Assembly (NCBI RefSeq): GCF_047730065.1 | Contig: NZ_CP159829.1 | Location: 62,001 to 126,000 of the forward strand | Direction of reading: 5' to 3' | DNA length: 64,000 bases | Source of the DNA: Njordibacter sp028825405 | GTDB lineage: Bacteria; Pseudomonadota; Gammaproteobacteria; Pseudomonadales; Balneatricaceae | In this document: positions 26,098-36,000 of the stretch, in pieces | How positions within the stretch are numbered: position 1 is the first letter of the stretch | Layout of the letters: every line of letters starts with the position of its first letter | Made by a program: the position numbers and the translations under genes | Notes under the pieces: generated by a model | Database searches by the model: none | Told to the model about the DNA's origin: nothing | Seen by the model: the letters and a program-made list of their open reading frames with translations, nothing else

Positions 26098-28607
26098 AAT
26101 ACCTGTTCGGGCGCGGCTTCTTGGTTTTTGCCACTGGTGTCAGAGCCAGTCGTTTTAGGCAATGCCATTTGTTTAGGAGTGCGTTCTGCCCGAAAAATTT
26201 CTTCTACTGCTGACGCATCACCGGGTCTTGCTAACTCTCCAGTGGCTTCATCAATTTTAATAGTGACCATGTCATCAGGCTGTTGCCGTTGAGTTTGGGG
26301 CACATCTTTGAGAGCGATTTCCATAAAATCAATCCAAATAGGTAAGGCTGCTGTACTACCAAATTCATTCTTACCTAAGGTTGCAGGTTGATCAAAGCCC
26401 ACCCATGCTGTGGCTACCATAGCGTCTACATAACCAGAGAACCAAGCATCTTTTTGGTCATTGGTGGTGCCTGTTTTTCCTGCGAGGTCATCACGGTTGA
26501 GTTTTTTAGCTTTACGAGCGGTGCCCTTTTTTACCACGTCTTGCAAGATAGTATGCATAATATAATTAACCCGTTCGTCCATGATTCGTGGGGCAATGGG
26601 TAAATGAGTCACGGGACGCACTAACTCAGTAATTTGCTGCGCATCTTCTTGATCTAGAGCTTGGTCTAGAGCCACGATGGCCACATCGTTAATAACAGTT
26701 GTTTGGTTATCTTCTGACTGATCTAGGTCAACATCATCGGTGTGTCTGACATAGTCGCAGTTAGGGCATACGGTCGTAGGTTGAGCTTGGTATAGGACTT
26801 TGCCCAGGCTATCTTCAATGCGCTCTATAAAATAGGGCTTCACTTGGTAGCCTTGGTTAGCGAAGCTTGCGTATGCTGTGGCCACGTCGATGGGCGGCAC
26901 GCTAGCACTGCCCAAAGCTAGGGACAAGTTACGGGGTAACTGCTGCGGCTTAAAACCAAATCGCGTGGCATAATTAATGGCTGATTTGATACCAATCTCG
27001 CGCAAGATGCGAATAGAAACAAGATTACGTGATTTGTAGAGGGCTTTGCGCAATCGGGTTGGACCGAAGAACTTTCCGCTGTAGTTTTCTGGGCGCCATG
27101 AGCCCTCGAGGCTCGCGTCATTAAACACGACAGGTGCATCGTTGATCAAAGTAGCGGCGGTGAAATCTTGTTCTAAAGCCGCTGAGTAAACAATGGGTTT
27201 AAAATTTGATCCAGGTTGACGCAGGGCTTGGGTGGCTCTATTAAATTTACTATGCAAGTATTCAAATCCACCAACGAGGGCAATCATGGCCCCATCTTTT
27301 GGATCTAAGGCAATTAAGGCACCTTGAGCATCAGGTACCTGTGATAAGTACCAAACGTTGGCATCATCGTCGGCTTGGCGCACCCTAACTTGGTCACCAG
27401 GACTAAGTATTTGGCTGATATTGTCTGGAGCACGACCCAAGCTATTGATTGAGAGTCGCGGCTTGACCCAGCTCATATCACTAAAATTAATGGTGATGAT
27501 TTGGCCATAACGCAGCAGCAACTGGGCTGATTCCTCGTCAACTCGGCGTACGATTGCTGGTTGCAAGGGGCCAAAAACAGGTGTTCTATTGAGGAGTTTT
27601 TCGGCTTCTTCGGCATTGACGTTTGGACCGTGGTTTTTTTCTACTCCACGATACCCATGGCGCCTATCATAGGCCAATAAGCCTGTTTGTACCGCTAACT
27701 GCGCAGCATCTTGCAGTTTGCTATCAATGGTGGTGTAAACCCGATAACCACCGGTGTAGACATCTTCAATAGGAAAGGCATCAAATAACTCACTGCGCAC
27801 CATCTCAGCAACATAAGACGCAGAAGTTTCTGGTTTTAAGCTATGAAAACGGGCCGTGATCGGCGTCATGATGGCCGCTTCAAACTGCTCTTGTTGGATA
27901 TAATTGAGCTTTAACATACGGCCTAATATCCAATCCCTCCGAATTTTGGACCGAGTCGGATTAGAAATTGGGTTATATTTTGATGGCGCTTTATAAAGCC
28001 CTGCCAGCATGGCTAACTGGGGCAGGTCTAGCTCGCTGATCGAACGTCCGTAATAAACATGTGATGCGGCCTCTATTCCATAAGCTCGGTGACCCATAAA
28101 CATTTTGTTAAAGTACATCTCTAAAATCTGTTTTTTACTGAGCTCTTGCTCAATCTGAAACGATAAAAGTATTTCATTAAATTTGCGGATAAAAGTTTGG
28201 TCAAGGGTTAACAAGTAATTACGCGCGACCTGCATGGTGATGGTGCTACCGCCCCCTTGGATCTTTCCACCTGCTTGAACCATGCGCACGGCGGCTCTTA
28301 AAAGTGCTTTAGGGTCGACACCGTAATGACTATAAAAATTCTCATCTTCGGCTGACAGTAAGGCGTCAATGTAAAGTTGTGGAACTTGGTCAATACTTAA
28401 AGGAATGCGACGCTGCTCACCAAATTCTGAAATTAATTTACCATCGCGGCTCATGACTCTTAAGGGCGTTTGCAGGTGGTAATCCCTTAAGCTATTCACG
28501 TCAGGCAAGCGCGGCACAAGGTAAAACCAGGTGACCGCCAAAATGGCTATAGTCGCAACGATTCCTAGTATAAAAGTCCATTTAAAAAGGCGACTTATTA
28601 ATGACAT
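26094..28607 (-). CDS. mrcA: Penicillin-binding protein 1A
   Basis: Bifunctional peptidoglycan synthase in the inner membrane. The 837-residue protein has an N-terminal membrane anchor (residues about 10-31), and a GT51 glycosyltransferase domain with EDENFYSHYGVD and GGSTITMQVARN. An inserted OB-like segment follows. The transpeptidase domain has the active-site Ser in PGSNFKPIVYS, an SRN motif and KTGTTNDQKDAW. In Pseudomonas and relatives this gene (ponA) is divergent from pilMNOPQ; here the pil genes are reduced to a relic, but ponA is intact. Confidence 0.96.
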   Translation of the reverse strand: MSLISRLFKWTFILGIVATIAILAVTWFYLVPRLPDVNSLRDYHLQTPLRVMSRDGKLISEFGEQRRIPLSIDQVPQLYIDALLSAEDENFYSHYGVDPKALLRAAVRMVQAGGKIQGGGSTITMQVARNYLLTLDQTFIRKFNEILLSFQIEQELSKKQILEMYFNKMFMGHRAYGIEAASHVYYGRSISELDLPQLAMLAGLYKAPSKYNPISNPTRSKIRRDWILGRMLKLNYIQQEQFEAAIMTPITARFHSLKPETSASYVAEMVRSELFDAFPIEDVYTGGYRVYTTIDSKLQDAAQLAVQTGLLAYDRRHGYRGVEKNHGPNVNAEEAEKLLNRTPVFGPLQPAIVRRVDEESAQLLLRYGQIITINFSDMSWVKPRLSINSLGRAPDNISQILSPGDQVRVRQADDDANVWYLSQVPDAQGALIALDPKDGAMIALVGGFEYLHSKFNRATQALRQPGSNFKPIVYSAALEQDFTAATLINDAPVVFNDASLEGSWRPENYSGKFFGPTRLRKALYKSRNLVSIRILREIGIKSAINYATRFGFKPQQLPRNLSLALGSASVPPIDVATAYASFANQGYQVKPYFIERIEDSLGKVLYQAQPTTVCPNCDYVRHTDDVDLDQSEDNQTTVINDVAIVALDQALDQEDAQQITELVRPVTHLPIAPRIMDERVNYIMHTILQDVVKKGTARKAKKLNRDDLAGKTGTTNDQKDAWFSGYVDAMVATAWVGFDQPATLGKNEFGSTAALPIWIDFMEIALKDVPQTQRQQPDDMVTIKIDEATGELARPGDASAVEEIFRAERTPKQMALPKTTGSDTSGKNQEAAPEQVF

Positions 28608-28704
28608 GCTATGCTTTAACTCTAGGCAATAATGGAAATGAATTAAACGAACCCAGCGGAAGTATATAAGAAATATATAGTTTAGCCACCCAAGGATGGG
28701 GACA

Positions 28705-28917
28705 ATGTTAACACTCTTAACGAGACTTAGGATAAAACCCTTTGTTTTGGGTATCGATTGGCAAGCTGATCACCTGCGAGCTGTGCTGTTAAGGTTTGCC
28801 AATAAAGCCAATATTCCCACAGATCAAGAACTATTGGGGCAGTGGTGTTTTTCGTTGCCTATGGGCGCAACTGCTGCCCCCCATTCAAGTCCCAGCGGCG
28901 TGGCAAGACTTTATTAG
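28705..28917 (+). pseudogene. pilM: pilM remnant (5' end only)
   Basis: About 70 codons starting MLTLLTRLRIKPFVLGIDWQ, with an intact AAGGA eight bases before the ATG. The LGID stretch followed by HLRAVLLR resembles the start of PilM, the actin-like cytoplasmic protein of type IV pili. The frame stops after about 70 codons. Just past a run of six Cs (28877-28882) a one-base shift gives a longer protein-like frame (PIQVPAAWQDFISQTISRLG) that then meets PilQ-like sequence in the third frame. Position between divergent ponA and aroK is exactly that of pilMNOPQ. PilM assignment rests on the short match plus context. Confidence 0.65.
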
Positions 28918-28928
28918 CCAGACCATAA

Positions 28929-29414
28929 GTAGACTTGGCAGCGTTAGAGGCTAGAGGTTTGGTGTTAACCTTGGCACAGCCCCAAATATTAGTCCTAGAA
29001 GGTTATGCAGGCAGTATTCAAACGGGTCAAGAAGTGCCCTATTTGGTCGCTACTGACAATGGACCAGAGCAAGAATGGAAGCGGGCGGTATTGGGTTTAA
29101 CAGTGACATCAAGGGTGCTGCCCATGGATCAGGTCCAGTTAGACTTAGTGGTGGTGCAAGATTCTATTGGTGACCTATTGCCTAATGGCCAACTGGCACT
29201 CAATACCCATATATTGCAAACGAGGGCGGTTGCAGGGTTCGGACAAACCTTGGTAATAGGTGGCGCGCTCTATCAACAGCAATTAGACCGTTTACTCGTT
29301 AGTCCTGCACTTTCAGGGCACCCCTTGGTTGGGCAGTGGTTTAAACAGCATATACAAGGGACTGAGCGATTAGAGTTGTTGGTTTTTGTAACTCCCCGCA
29401 TAGTTACCCCTTGA
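28929..29414 (+). pseudogene. pilQ: pilQ remnant (3' end, secretin domain)
   Basis: About 160 codons beginning VDLAALEARGLVLTLAQPQI with no start codon context. They match the C-terminal part of the PilQ secretin: GQEVPYL, KRAVLGLTVTSRVLP, LDLVVVQDSIGDLL, GQTLVIGGALY, LVGQWFKQHI and ELLVFVTPRIVTP. Intact PilQ is about 700 residues with a signal peptide; the N-terminal three quarters are gone. The fragment lies immediately after the pilM start remnant and 105 bases before aroK, so pilN, pilO, pilP and most of pilM and pilQ have been deleted. Whether the fragment is ever translated is unknown. Confidence 0.82.
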
Positions 29415-29519
29415 TTATATTATGCTAAGTCCCCATAATTTAAATCATCCACCCGGCAGTGGGCATTAAGTGCTAGACGACCGGGTTTTGTTGTTGCTGT
29501 TCCTAAAAGGAATTTCATT

Positions 29520-30035
29520 GTGAATATATTTTTAATTGGCCCCATGGGTGCTGGTAAAAGCACCATTGGTCGTCAACTCGCACGCGAGCTAAAGCTAGAG
29601 TTTTTAGATACTGACCGAGAAATTGAGGAAAGATCAGGCGCGGATATTCCTTGGATTTTTGATGTTGAAGGTGAGGCAGGGTTCCGTAAGCGCGAAGCTA
29701 ACATGATTTCTGAGTTGACTGAACATAGAGATTTAGTCATGGCTACAGGTGGTGGGGCGGTGGAGTTATCTGAAAACCGTCAACACTTGTCTGCTCGTGG
29801 CACGGTGGTGTATTTATTTGCTACCGTCGAGCAGCAGCTTGAGCGCACTTCAAAAGATAAAAATCGGCCCTTGCTACAAAGCGAAGATCCTAAACAAGTG
29901 CTACGAGATTTGTTCGCTCATCGACATGCCTTATACGAAGAAACAGCTGATATACAAGTGGCTACAGGTGCTCAAAATCCGCGCTTATTAGTGGCAGAAA
30001 TTATTAAACAAATTGAAGCGATCCGCTCCCTATAA
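29520..30035 (+). CDS. aroK: Shikimate kinase
   Basis: Phosphorylates shikimate in the aromatic amino acid pathway. The 171-residue protein has the P-loop GPMGAGKSTIG, the DTDREIEERSG magnesium/substrate motif, the FRKREA shikimate site and GGGAV. It starts at GTG (MNIFLIG) with an AAGGA nine bases upstream. The aroK-aroB-damX order is standard for Gammaproteobacteria. Confidence 0.97.
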   Translation: MNIFLIGPMGAGKSTIGRQLARELKLEFLDTDREIEERSGADIPWIFDVEGEAGFRKREANMISELTEHRDLVMATGGGAVELSENRQHLSARGTVVYLFATVEQQLERTSKDKNRPLLQSEDPKQVLRDLFAHRHALYEETADIQVATGAQNPRLLVAEIIKQIEAIRSL

Positions 30036-30078
30036 ATTTTCCAGTCTAATTTAAGGCTGTTATGGACGATAACCCCCA

Positions 30079-31188
30079 ATGACCGCTGCCCAACACATAT
30101 TATCTGTTGAACTAGGTGATCGAAGCTATCCGATTTACATAGGTAGTGGGTTATTGCAGCATGCGCAGTTGCTGCGTCAGCATATTACTGGTAAACAAGT
30201 CTTGATTGTGACCAATGACACCATTGCGTCACTTTACTTACCAAGCATATTAAAAACATTAGACAGCCTCCACATTGATGGCCTACAAACTGACACTGTG
30301 GTGCTTTCGGATGGTGAACAACACAAGCATCTTGAGACGGTGAGTTTGATTTGGGATCATTTGCTGCAGCAGCGCCATAATCGCACGACGACCATAATCG
30401 CCCTAGGGGGTGGAGTTATTGGTGACATGGCGGGCTACGCGGCGGCAGCCTATCAGCGTGGGGTCAATTTTATACAGATTCCGACGACGTTATTATCACA
30501 GGTAGATTCCTCTGTGGGTGGAAAAACTGGTGTTAATCACCTTCTTGGTAAGAATATGATTGGCGCCTTTCATCAGCCACAATGTGTGATTATCGATACC
30601 CAAACCCTACAAACTTTACCTGCTCGTGAATTATCTGCAGGCCTAGCTGAGGTCATTAAGTATGGGCTTATTGCTGAACCAGAATTTTTTGCTTGGCTAG
30701 AACATAATATTACTGGCCTACTCGAACTAACGCCTCATCTAATCAGCAAAGCCATCTACCAGTCATGCGCATGCAAGGCTCATATTGTGGCTGCTGATGA
30801 GCGTGAACAGGGTCAACGTGCGTTGCTCAACTTTGGTCATACATTTGGCCATGCCATAGAAACAGAAATGGGTTATGGTAATTGGTTGCACGGCGAAGCC
30901 GTGGGCGCTGGGATGGCGATGGCAGCAGATTTATCTTGTCGCTTGGGATGGATTTCAGAGGCACAACTGCAACGCATCCAGCGCCTATTGCAAGCGTCTG
31001 GGTTGCCTTTTTGGGGCCCAGAAAAAATGCAAGCAGATACCTACCTCAGGCATATGCAGGTGGATAAAAAAGTGACCGATGGTACGATTCGCTTAATACT
31101 GCTAAGACAACTGGGTGAAGCGATAGTCACATCAGACTTTGGAAGCGATATGCTCCTGCAAACCTTTGATCAGCCCATGACAGTATAG
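30079..31188 (+). CDS. aroB: 3-dehydroquinate synthase
   Basis: Second step of the shikimate pathway, NAD- and metal-dependent. The 369-residue protein shows ALGGGVIGDMAGYAAAAYQRG, IPTTLLSQVDSSVGGKTGVNH, ELSAGLAEVIKYGLI, the metal-binding NFGHTFGHAIE and WLHGEAVGAGM. It is 43 bases after aroK and 12 bases before damX, one operon. Confidence 0.97.
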   Translation: MTAAQHILSVELGDRSYPIYIGSGLLQHAQLLRQHITGKQVLIVTNDTIASLYLPSILKTLDSLHIDGLQTDTVVLSDGEQHKHLETVSLIWDHLLQQRHNRTTTIIALGGGVIGDMAGYAAAAYQRGVNFIQIPTTLLSQVDSSVGGKTGVNHLLGKNMIGAFHQPQCVIIDTQTLQTLPARELSAGLAEVIKYGLIAEPEFFAWLEHNITGLLELTPHLISKAIYQSCACKAHIVAADEREQGQRALLNFGHTFGHAIETEMGYGNWLHGEAVGAGMAMAADLSCRLGWISEAQLQRIQRLLQASGLPFWGPEKMQADTYLRHMQVDKKVTDGTIRLILLRQLGEAIVTSDFGSDMLLQTFDQPMTV

Positions 31189-31200
31189 GAGGTTAAGACT

Positions 31201-32772
31201 GTGAGTCCGTCCGTCCATAAACTCCCCACTGCTGGTAACCTTGACCTCGCCTACAGCGCGTATGTTGATCAATTGAATCAACAGGAAGAAACGTCCCAAA
31301 GCACCAATTTAGAGACCTTTGAATATCAAGCCAAAGCCCGTAGCCGGCAATTAGACACATTGCTGCATTTAAGTCACTTTTCTGATTATTTAGTCCTGAT
31401 CAGTGCGCCTTCAGGTGCTGGAAAAACAACTTTTATTGAACAATTTTTACGTGTGCAACCTGCTGACGCCTGTATTGTACATTTAGTTTTAGATGAGTGG
31501 GTTACTGCACCTTGGGTGGTCCGTCAATTAGCCCAACAGTTACCCTTGCAGATCCCTAATCATGCCAGCCTAGAAGAGAGCATTCTGGCCATACAAGAAT
31601 TGGCACAAGAGTTAACTTTGCAAAAAGAAGTGCTGTTGGTGGTAGTGGATAATGCTCAGTGTTTAGACGAAGATGCTTTAGAGCTGCTGGCTAATTTATT
31701 GCCTCGCAGCGCTAAAATAGACTCTCGTCCACATGTGATCCTATGCGCTGATCATAGTGTAGTAGAGCGCATTGAAGCGCCTCAGTTCGCAGAGCTTAGA
31801 CAAGAACGCTTTTATCATCTTGTGCTTGCACCTTTTAGCCAAGAAGAAAGTGCAGACTATTTGCGTCAACGTTTGCAGTTGATCGGTATTAGTCATAGCC
31901 TAGCCCCTATCCAATTATTACAATTACACCAGCTGGCAAAAGGTAATCCAGGTTACCTTAATATGTTAGTCAACAAAGCCCTCAATAAGGGTAGTTTTGG
32001 GCAGCAATCAGGCTTGCCATGGCTGCACATAGCCACCACTATTATTGTAGTGGTGGTATTGGCAGGTATTTGGCTAATGAACGATGAACCTTCACAGCTG
32101 CTGGCGTTACAAAATGAAGTAGATGTTCAGCCAGTGATAGAGGTGTTGGAAGAATCACAAGAAGAGTCATTAGAAGAGTCACTAAAAGGGGTCTTAGAAG
32201 AGGACCCCATCGCGCAGGCGCTGCCACCTTTGGAACCCATTGAGCTGTCATTAGCATCACAAAATGTAACCCTTGAGCCTAAAATAGAAAGCTTACAAAA
32301 ACCTTTGCTAGAGCCAGATGTTCAGGTGACAATCACCCCAGACAACAAGCCTAAACTGGATTCACCAGCCCCACCAGCCCCACCAGCGCAAACTGAGGCC
32401 GTGGTATCAATACCAGAGTTAGAAGTGTGGCCTTTAGTAACCTCCACAACGAAGCAGCCCTATAGCTTTGCAGCCTTACTAAAGTTACCCAGCGATCGTT
32501 ACAGTTTGCAGATTCTTGGAGCACGCTTGGAAACGACCATAGAAGCATTTGTGAAGGGCAGAAAATTCACGCAACCGCACTACATTCTTCAATTAGAAAG
32601 GGGTGGTAAGCCATGGTTTATGTTGCTTGTAGGAAACTATGCTAGCTCTAAGGTTGCCAGAAGTGCCATCTCATCATTACCCGCAGCCTTGCAGAATCAA
32701 AAGCCTTGGGCTCGACCTGTATCAAAAATTCAACAGCAGATTCGTAATAAATTCAACACAAGTGGTGAATAA
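31201..32772 (+). CDS. damX: DamX-like cell-division protein (AAA ATPase plus SPOR domain)
   Basis: A 523-residue inner-membrane protein. The N-terminal AAA+ domain (residues about 45-260) has the P-loop SAPSGAGKTTF (near 68-78) and Walker B VLLVVVDNAQCLDED. A transmembrane segment follows (near 276-293, TTIIVVVVLAGIW). A long acidic and proline-rich linker and a C-terminal SPOR domain (near 425-505, YSLQILGARLE ... MLLVGNY) should sit in the periplasm and bind denuded septal peptidoglycan. The linker has repeated EESLEES-like units coded by direct repeats near 32150-32190. It starts at GTG with an AGGAGG-like stretch upstream. Fused ATPase-SPOR architecture is the Pseudomonas-type DamX. Confidence 0.9.
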   Translation: MSPSVHKLPTAGNLDLAYSAYVDQLNQQEETSQSTNLETFEYQAKARSRQLDTLLHLSHFSDYLVLISAPSGAGKTTFIEQFLRVQPADACIVHLVLDEWVTAPWVVRQLAQQLPLQIPNHASLEESILAIQELAQELTLQKEVLLVVVDNAQCLDEDALELLANLLPRSAKIDSRPHVILCADHSVVERIEAPQFAELRQERFYHLVLAPFSQEESADYLRQRLQLIGISHSLAPIQLLQLHQLAKGNPGYLNMLVNKALNKGSFGQQSGLPWLHIATTIIVVVVLAGIWLMNDEPSQLLALQNEVDVQPVIEVLEESQEESLEESLKGVLEEDPIAQALPPLEPIELSLASQNVTLEPKIESLQKPLLEPDVQVTITPDNKPKLDSPAPPAPPAQTEAVVSIPELEVWPLVTSTTKQPYSFAALLKLPSDRYSLQILGARLETTIEAFVKGRKFTQPHYILQLERGGKPWFMLLVGNYASSKVARSAISSLPAALQNQKPWARPVSKIQQQIRNKFNTSGE

Positions 32773-32898
32773 CTTTTACAAATTCGGCGATCGTCGCCAA
32801 TTGTGTAGGTATTTATGCCATTTATAGCCAAAATAATTTGTTAGCTGTGGTTTTCTCATGTAGGATGTTCTTCCATTTGTTGATTAGATATATCTATA

Positions 32899-32917
32899 AG
32901 CTCTAATAAGAGTTTTT
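32899..32917 (+). terminator. Weak terminator candidate after damX
   Basis: A six-base stem (AGCTCT/AGAGTT with one wobble) with an AATA loop is followed by TTT. It lies between damX and gltB, where an operon boundary is expected. Weak stem, so low confidence. Confidence 0.3.
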
Positions 32918-33028
32918 GATTACAGCAAGTGTCCTACTGACTCTTGTTTCATTTTGCGGCAGTTTCTTTGGCACTTGTTAACACCCGTGGTGGCTTTATT
33001 GTCATCCAGATTAGCGAGAGAGACACTG

Positions 33029-36000
33029 ATGAACGCTGGCTTTTTTAATCCCAAAGAATTTAAAGATAACTGTGGCTTTGGTCTTATCGCCCATATGCAT
33101 GGTGATCCTAGTCATGATTTATTACAAAAGGCCATCGAGTCTCTGACTTGCATGACTCACCGCGGTGGTATAGCGGCTGATGGCAAGACGGGCGACGGGT
33201 GTGGTTTGTTGCTGCAGATGCCAGATCATTTTATGCGGCAGGTAGCACTGGATAACTTCTCAGAAGAACTTGCAGAGTCCTATGGTGTGGGCATGGTATT
33301 TTTGTCGCAAGATGAAGATAAGGCCGCTCATTCTCGCAATGTGTTAAATCAAGCCATTGAAGATAATGGTTTAGAACTTGTCGGATGGCGTGAAGTCCCT
33401 GTAGACGCCGCCTGTCTTGGGCCTATTGGTGCGCAGTGCCAGCCTCGAATTGAACAAGTGTTTGTTAATAGCCCTGGCCTGCGTGGGGAAGTATTAGAAG
33501 CGCGGTTACTCGTGGCGCGTAAAACGACCATGTATGCCTTAACAGCAGATGAAGACTTTTACGTCTGCAGTCTGTCTCATCGCGTGGTTTCTTATAAAGG
33601 ACTGATGATGCCGGTAGATTTGCCGGTATTTTATAAAGATTTAGGTGATCCGTCTTTGACTACCGCCATTTGTACCTTTCACCAACGTTTCTCTACTAAT
33701 ACGCTGCCCCGGTGGCCTTTAGCTCAACCCTTTCGTTTCCTAGCCCACAATGGTGAAATCAATACTATTGAAGGTAACCGAAACTGGGCGAAAGCACGCC
33801 AAAACATATTAGCTACTCCATTGATTCCAGAACTTCAAGAACTTGAAGGTGTGGTAAATACCACGGGTTCTGACTCATCTAGTATGGATAATATGCTTGA
33901 ATTAATGGTGTTGGGTGGCATGGATGTTTTCCGTGCCCTGCGCTTAATCATGCCCCCAGCTTGGCAAAACGATGAGCTAATGGATCCAGAATTACGTGCC
34001 TTTTATGAATACAATTCTATGCATATGGAAGCTTGGGACGGCCCAGCTGGTATGGTATTAAACACGGGTCGGTATGCCGTATGTTTGCTTGATCGCAACG
34101 GGTTGCGCCCTTCTCGGTGGGTCATGACGAAAGATGATTATTTAGTCACTGCTTCAGAAATTGGCACCTTTGACTATGATCCCCTAGATGTAGTGGCTAA
34201 AGGCCGTGTGGGCCCTGGACAAATTTTGGCAGTGGATACTCATACTGGCGAAATCATGCATACTAAAGATATTGATGATCGTCTAAAAGCCTCTCAACCC
34301 TACAAAAAGTGGTTGCGAAAGTCAGCTATTCGTTTAGAGGGCACCTTGGACGAAGAGCAATGCTTTGAGGACTTTACTGAAGCTGAACTTAAGCAGCACA
34401 TGAAAATGTATCAGGTGACTTTTGAAGAGCGTGATCAAGTCATTCGTCCCTTAGCAGAAAGTGCCCAAGAAGCAGTGGGGTCTATGGGTGATGATACGCC
34501 TATGGCCGTATTATCTAGCCGTGTTCGCAGTGTGTATGAGTATTTTCGTCAGCAGTTTGCCCAAGTAACTAACCCACCGATAGATCCCCTGCGCGAAGCT
34601 GTGGTCATGTCTTTGGAAACTTGCTTAGGCAAAGAGCGTAATATCTTTCAAGAAGGGCCAGAACTTGCCAAGCGCATTGTCCTTGGCTCACCCATATTGT
34701 CAGCCAGCAAATATACGAGCTTGTTGCACATGAATGTACCGGGTTTTAAGGTGCAGATTATCAATCTAAATTATGAGCCAAGTGTGGGCTTAGAGGCTGC
34801 GATTAAGTCGGTTTGTAAGCAAGCCGAAGAAGCTGTGCGTAAGCGTATCGGTGTTGTGGTTTTAAGTGACCGTGAGATTGAAAAAGGCAAGCTCCCAATT
34901 CCGGCAGCAATGGCTACGGGTGCTGTTCATCACCACCTCACCAACACCGGGTTACGCTGTGATGCGAACATTGTGATCGATACCGGCAGTGCAAGGGATT
35001 CCCATCACTTTGCCGTATTGATTGGGTTTGGAGCGACAGCAGTTTACCCTTATCTGAGTTACCGGGTTATAAACGACATGATCGCCTCGGGCGAAATTAT
35101 TGGTGATCCAACGGAATGCCATAAATCGTATCGTAAAGGCATCAATAAGGGCCTACTCAAGATTATGTCCAAAATGGGTATCTCCACTATAGCTTCTTAT
35201 CGTGGTGCCCAGTTGTTTGAAGCCATTGGGGTGAGTAGCAAAATTGTGGATTTATGTTTCCACGGCGTTGCTAGTCGTATTGAAGGGGCCCAGTTCTCTG
35301 ATTTTGAGTTGGACCAAGGGGCTTTAGCCGCAGAAGCGTGGATTAGTCGCAAGCCAATTCAACAAGGTGGTTTACTCAAATACGTGCATGGTGGCGAATA
35401 TCATGCATATAACCCAGATATCGTGACTACGGTGCAAATGGCTGTGCAAACAGGTGATTATGCGGTGTATAAAAAGTATGCCAGGCTGGTCAATGAAAGG
35501 GGGGTAGCCTCTTTACGTGACCTTCTCAAACTTAAGTCGGTTCAGTCTATAGACATCAGTGAGGTAGAGCCTATAAGCGAGGTAATCAAGCGTTTTGATA
35601 GTGCAGGGATGTCTCTTGGCGCTTTATCACCTGAAGCCCACGAAGCTTTAGCGATGGCCATGAATGAATTAGGTGGTCGCTCCAACTCAGGTGAGGGTGG
35701 CGAAGATCCAGCGCGTTATGGAACCAATAAACGTTCCAAAATTAAACAAATAGCTTCGGGCCGCTTTGGCGTAACTCCCGCTTATTTGGTGAGTGCTGAA
35801 GTATTGCAAATAAAAGTGGCTCAAGGAGCTAAACCCGGAGAAGGTGGGCAACTTCCTGGGGGTAAGGTCAATGACCTCATTGCTACCTTGCGATACTCTG
35901 TGCCGGGCGTGACCTTGATATCACCTCCACCGCATCACGACATTTATTCGATTGAAGATTTGGCGCAACTTATCTTTGACTTGAAACAGGTTAATCCAGA

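Noticed and set aside
29451..29492. ACCCGG ... CCGGGTTTTG inverted repeat between the pilQ relic and aroK
   Set aside because: Six-base stem with a long loop of about 24 bases. It may be the old pilQ terminator, but the support is too thin for a call.
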